From Paludibacter propionicigenes (GTDB taxonomy: Bacteria; Bacteroidota; Bacteroidia; Bacteroidales; JAIFNL01), in NCBI GenBank assembly GCA_020721325.1, contig DYNA01000017.1, forward strand, positions 1-44,455: DNA of 44,455 nucleotides, in the 5' to 3' direction. Below are positions 42,982 to 44,455 of this stretch, one piece after another. A program made the translations under genes and the position numbers. The notes beneath the pieces were generated by a model, which was not told where the DNA came from, searched no databases, and worked only from the letters and a program-made list of their open reading frames with translations. How positions within the stretch are numbered: position 1 is the first letter of the stretch; every line of letters begins with the position of its first letter.

Positions 42982-44049
42982 TTATTTACAATCCGAAGCT
43001 AAATTTTCGGCACTTTTTACACCCAATTCGTAAGCTTTTTGCCAGTTATCGCAGGCTTCTTTGGGCAATCGGAGCATTTCTTTGGCACTTCCGCGATTGA
43101 AATATGCAAAACCGTAATTAGGGTCTAAGGCTATGGCTTTGTCGAAAATGAGAGCAGCTTCGGCGTATTTTTCTTGTTTCAAAAGTGCTGTTCCTAAGTT
43201 GTTAAAAGCAAAAGCATAATCTGGTTTTATTTCGGTAGCTTTTTTAAAGTTTTCGGCTGCTTTTTCGTAATTTTCCAATTCAAAATAGGCACTTCCCATG
43301 TTATTGAAAGCTATGTAGTAATCCGTTTGAAGGCTCACTGCTTTTTGGTAAGCTTCAACGGCTGCTTTAAAATCGCCGTTTTGTTTCAATGCACTTCCTA
43401 AGTTGTTATGTATCAATGCTATGCTTGGAGCTTTTTCTGTTGCGCTTTTATAATCGGCAATGGCTTCGGTGAGTTTGTTTTGCTGGCGACGTGCGCTGGC
43501 GCGGTCGTTGTAAGCAAAAGCAAATTGATTGTCGAGCTGAATGGATTTGGTGAATGCGTTTTCAGCTTCGGCATATTTTTCTTGTTGAAAATAAGTAACT
43601 CCTAAATAATAATGAACTTTTTCATTTTCGTAAGAGGCTGAAATAGCTGATAATAAGTCTTTTTGAGCGGTTGTAAAATCATTTTCCTTAAATTTTAAAA
43701 GGGCGCGACTAAAATAAGCTATTCCCATTTGAGGGTCTAATTCTATGGTTTTTGAAAAATCGGAATAAGCTGATTGTGAGTTATTTAGCTCAACATAGAC
43801 AGCTCCGCGATTGAAGTAAGCTTTTGAAAACGAAGGATTTAATTCAATTGCTTTGTTGAAACTTTCTATCGAACCTTGATAATTACGCGTTTTAAACTCT
43901 TCAATTCCTTGATTGTAAAAGGCTTCGGCTTCTTGCCCCTCGGCGGCTACAAGCGTTGAACTGGTATCGGAAATGGCGGGAGTTTCATTTTGGGCAAATA
44001 ATTTTGCCAAAAAAATTATGAATACGAATGTTAAAATAATTTTTTTCAT
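42982..44049 (-). CDS. Exported TPR-repeat protein
   Basis: A 355-residue protein with a signal peptide (MKKIILTFVFIIFLAKLFAQ). From about residue 40 there are nine or so regular 34-residue TPRs (AEAFYNQGIEEFKTRNYQGS, FSKAYFNRGAVYVELNN, YYIAFNNMGSAYFELENYEK and so on), ending with YGFAYFNRGSAKEMLRLPKE. The repeats are close to consensus, as in general protein-scaffolding TPR proteins. It is first in an apparent three-gene unit with two PorE-like proteins, which suggests a shared periplasmic complex. No enzymatic domain is seen. Confidence 0.88.
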   Translation of the reverse strand: MKKIILTFVFIIFLAKLFAQNETPAISDTSSTLVAAEGQEAEAFYNQGIEEFKTRNYQGSIESFNKAIELNPSFSKAYFNRGAVYVELNNSQSAYSDFSKTIELDPQMGIAYFSRALLKFKENDFTTAQKDLLSAISASYENEKVHYYLGVTYFQQEKYAEAENAFTKSIQLDNQFAFAYNDRASARRQQNKLTEAIADYKSATEKAPSIALIHNNLGSALKQNGDFKAAVEAYQKAVSLQTDYYIAFNNMGSAYFELENYEKAAENFKKATEIKPDYAFAFNNLGTALLKQEKYAEAALIFDKAIALDPNYGFAYFNRGSAKEMLRLPKEACDNWQKAYELGVKSAENLASDCK

Positions 44050-44455
44050 ATAAGTTTTATTTTTTTTTGTATTAAATTTTTTTTTTTTTCAAATATGTAA
44101 AAGTAATATTTTTTTTTTAATATTAAAATAAGTCATTCGATTTTTTTAGTTATAACTTATTTATCTAATATTTTTATTTTGTAATAATTTTTTAGAACTA
44201 AAAATTTAAAATTGCTTCATTTAGTTATTGTTACAAACTATGTTATCATCAATTTTTTGCGCCCATTTTTTTGAAAATGGAACAGCAAGATAATTATTTT
44301 TTTTCAATAAAAAATATTTTTTTATATAATTTTACTTTAATGCCTAATATTTTTTTGTTGATTGAATTTTTTTTATAATTTTGAGAAAAAATATATAATG
44401 TTGTACTCTACATGACATTTTTTTTAAATCCTTTTAAATTAGGAAAATAAAAAAA
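44050..44455. other. AT-rich intergenic region at the window end
   Basis: No gene, promoter or hairpin is clear in this stretch of A/T-rich DNA. It presumably holds the promoter of the TPR/PorE-like operon. Confidence 0.4.

Overview
The window is AT-rich DNA from a member of the Bacteroidota, probably an anaerobe. The basis for this is the low GC content with T/A-run intergenic regions, several upstream sites matching the Bacteroidota promoter consensus TTTG-N19-TANNTTTG, near absence of Shine-Dalgarno sequences, OmpA/PD40/TPR envelope proteins, a 2[4Fe-4S] ferredoxin and typical infC-rpmI-rplT gene order. No lineage below phylum can be fixed from the sequence alone.

Layout. (1) 163-5178: a two-gene conflict or immunity-like locus on the minus strand. 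One gene is a SIR2-like/TIR protein with its own promoter, the other a membrane-anchored nSTAND1-type ATPase with a C-terminal WD40 propeller; a strong hairpin terminator lies between them. (2) 5.5-12.6 kb: ygeW and ygeY on the minus strand, a SPOR-domain cell-wall amidase and a guanine deaminase on the plus strand, a small secreted Cys-containing protein, and a NifS-SelD fusion. With ssnA at 21 kb, this gives ygeW, ygeY, ssnA, guanine deaminase and a selenophosphate-producing fusion within 17 kb, which matches the known association of orphan SelD with selenium-dependent molybdenum hydroxylases and purine breakdown. (3) 13.0-18.0 kb: three tandem tRNA-Lys(UUU) genes, thrS, infC (with an apparent AUA start), rpmI, rplT and fabG, with two structured leaders around rpmI. 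(4) 18.3-22.2 kb: minus-strand genes for an exported protein, an unlisted 57-residue membrane protein, a TPR protein, a YgjV-like/GNAT-like fusion and ssnA. (5) 22.5-33.7 kb: signalling and surface genes, comprising a TPR/SpoIIE phosphatase, a secreted repeat protein, PrsW, a HAMP/GAF/PAS sensor without a kinase domain, a ferredoxin, a REC/SpoIIE phosphatase and a secreted SPOR-like protein. (6) 33.9-44.0 kb: a Cdc6/AAA_16-like ATPase, a degenerate GH3/serine-hydrolase fusion, and an apparent operon of a TPR protein and two PorE-like OmpA paralogues.

The strongest candidates for new biology are the SIR2-TIR plus membrane STAND pair, the selenium/purine gene set with its NifS-SelD fusion, the small secreted Cys protein driven by an exact consensus promoter, and the structured rpmI/rplT leaders. 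No CRISPR array, intact insertion sequence, rRNA or replication origin was seen.
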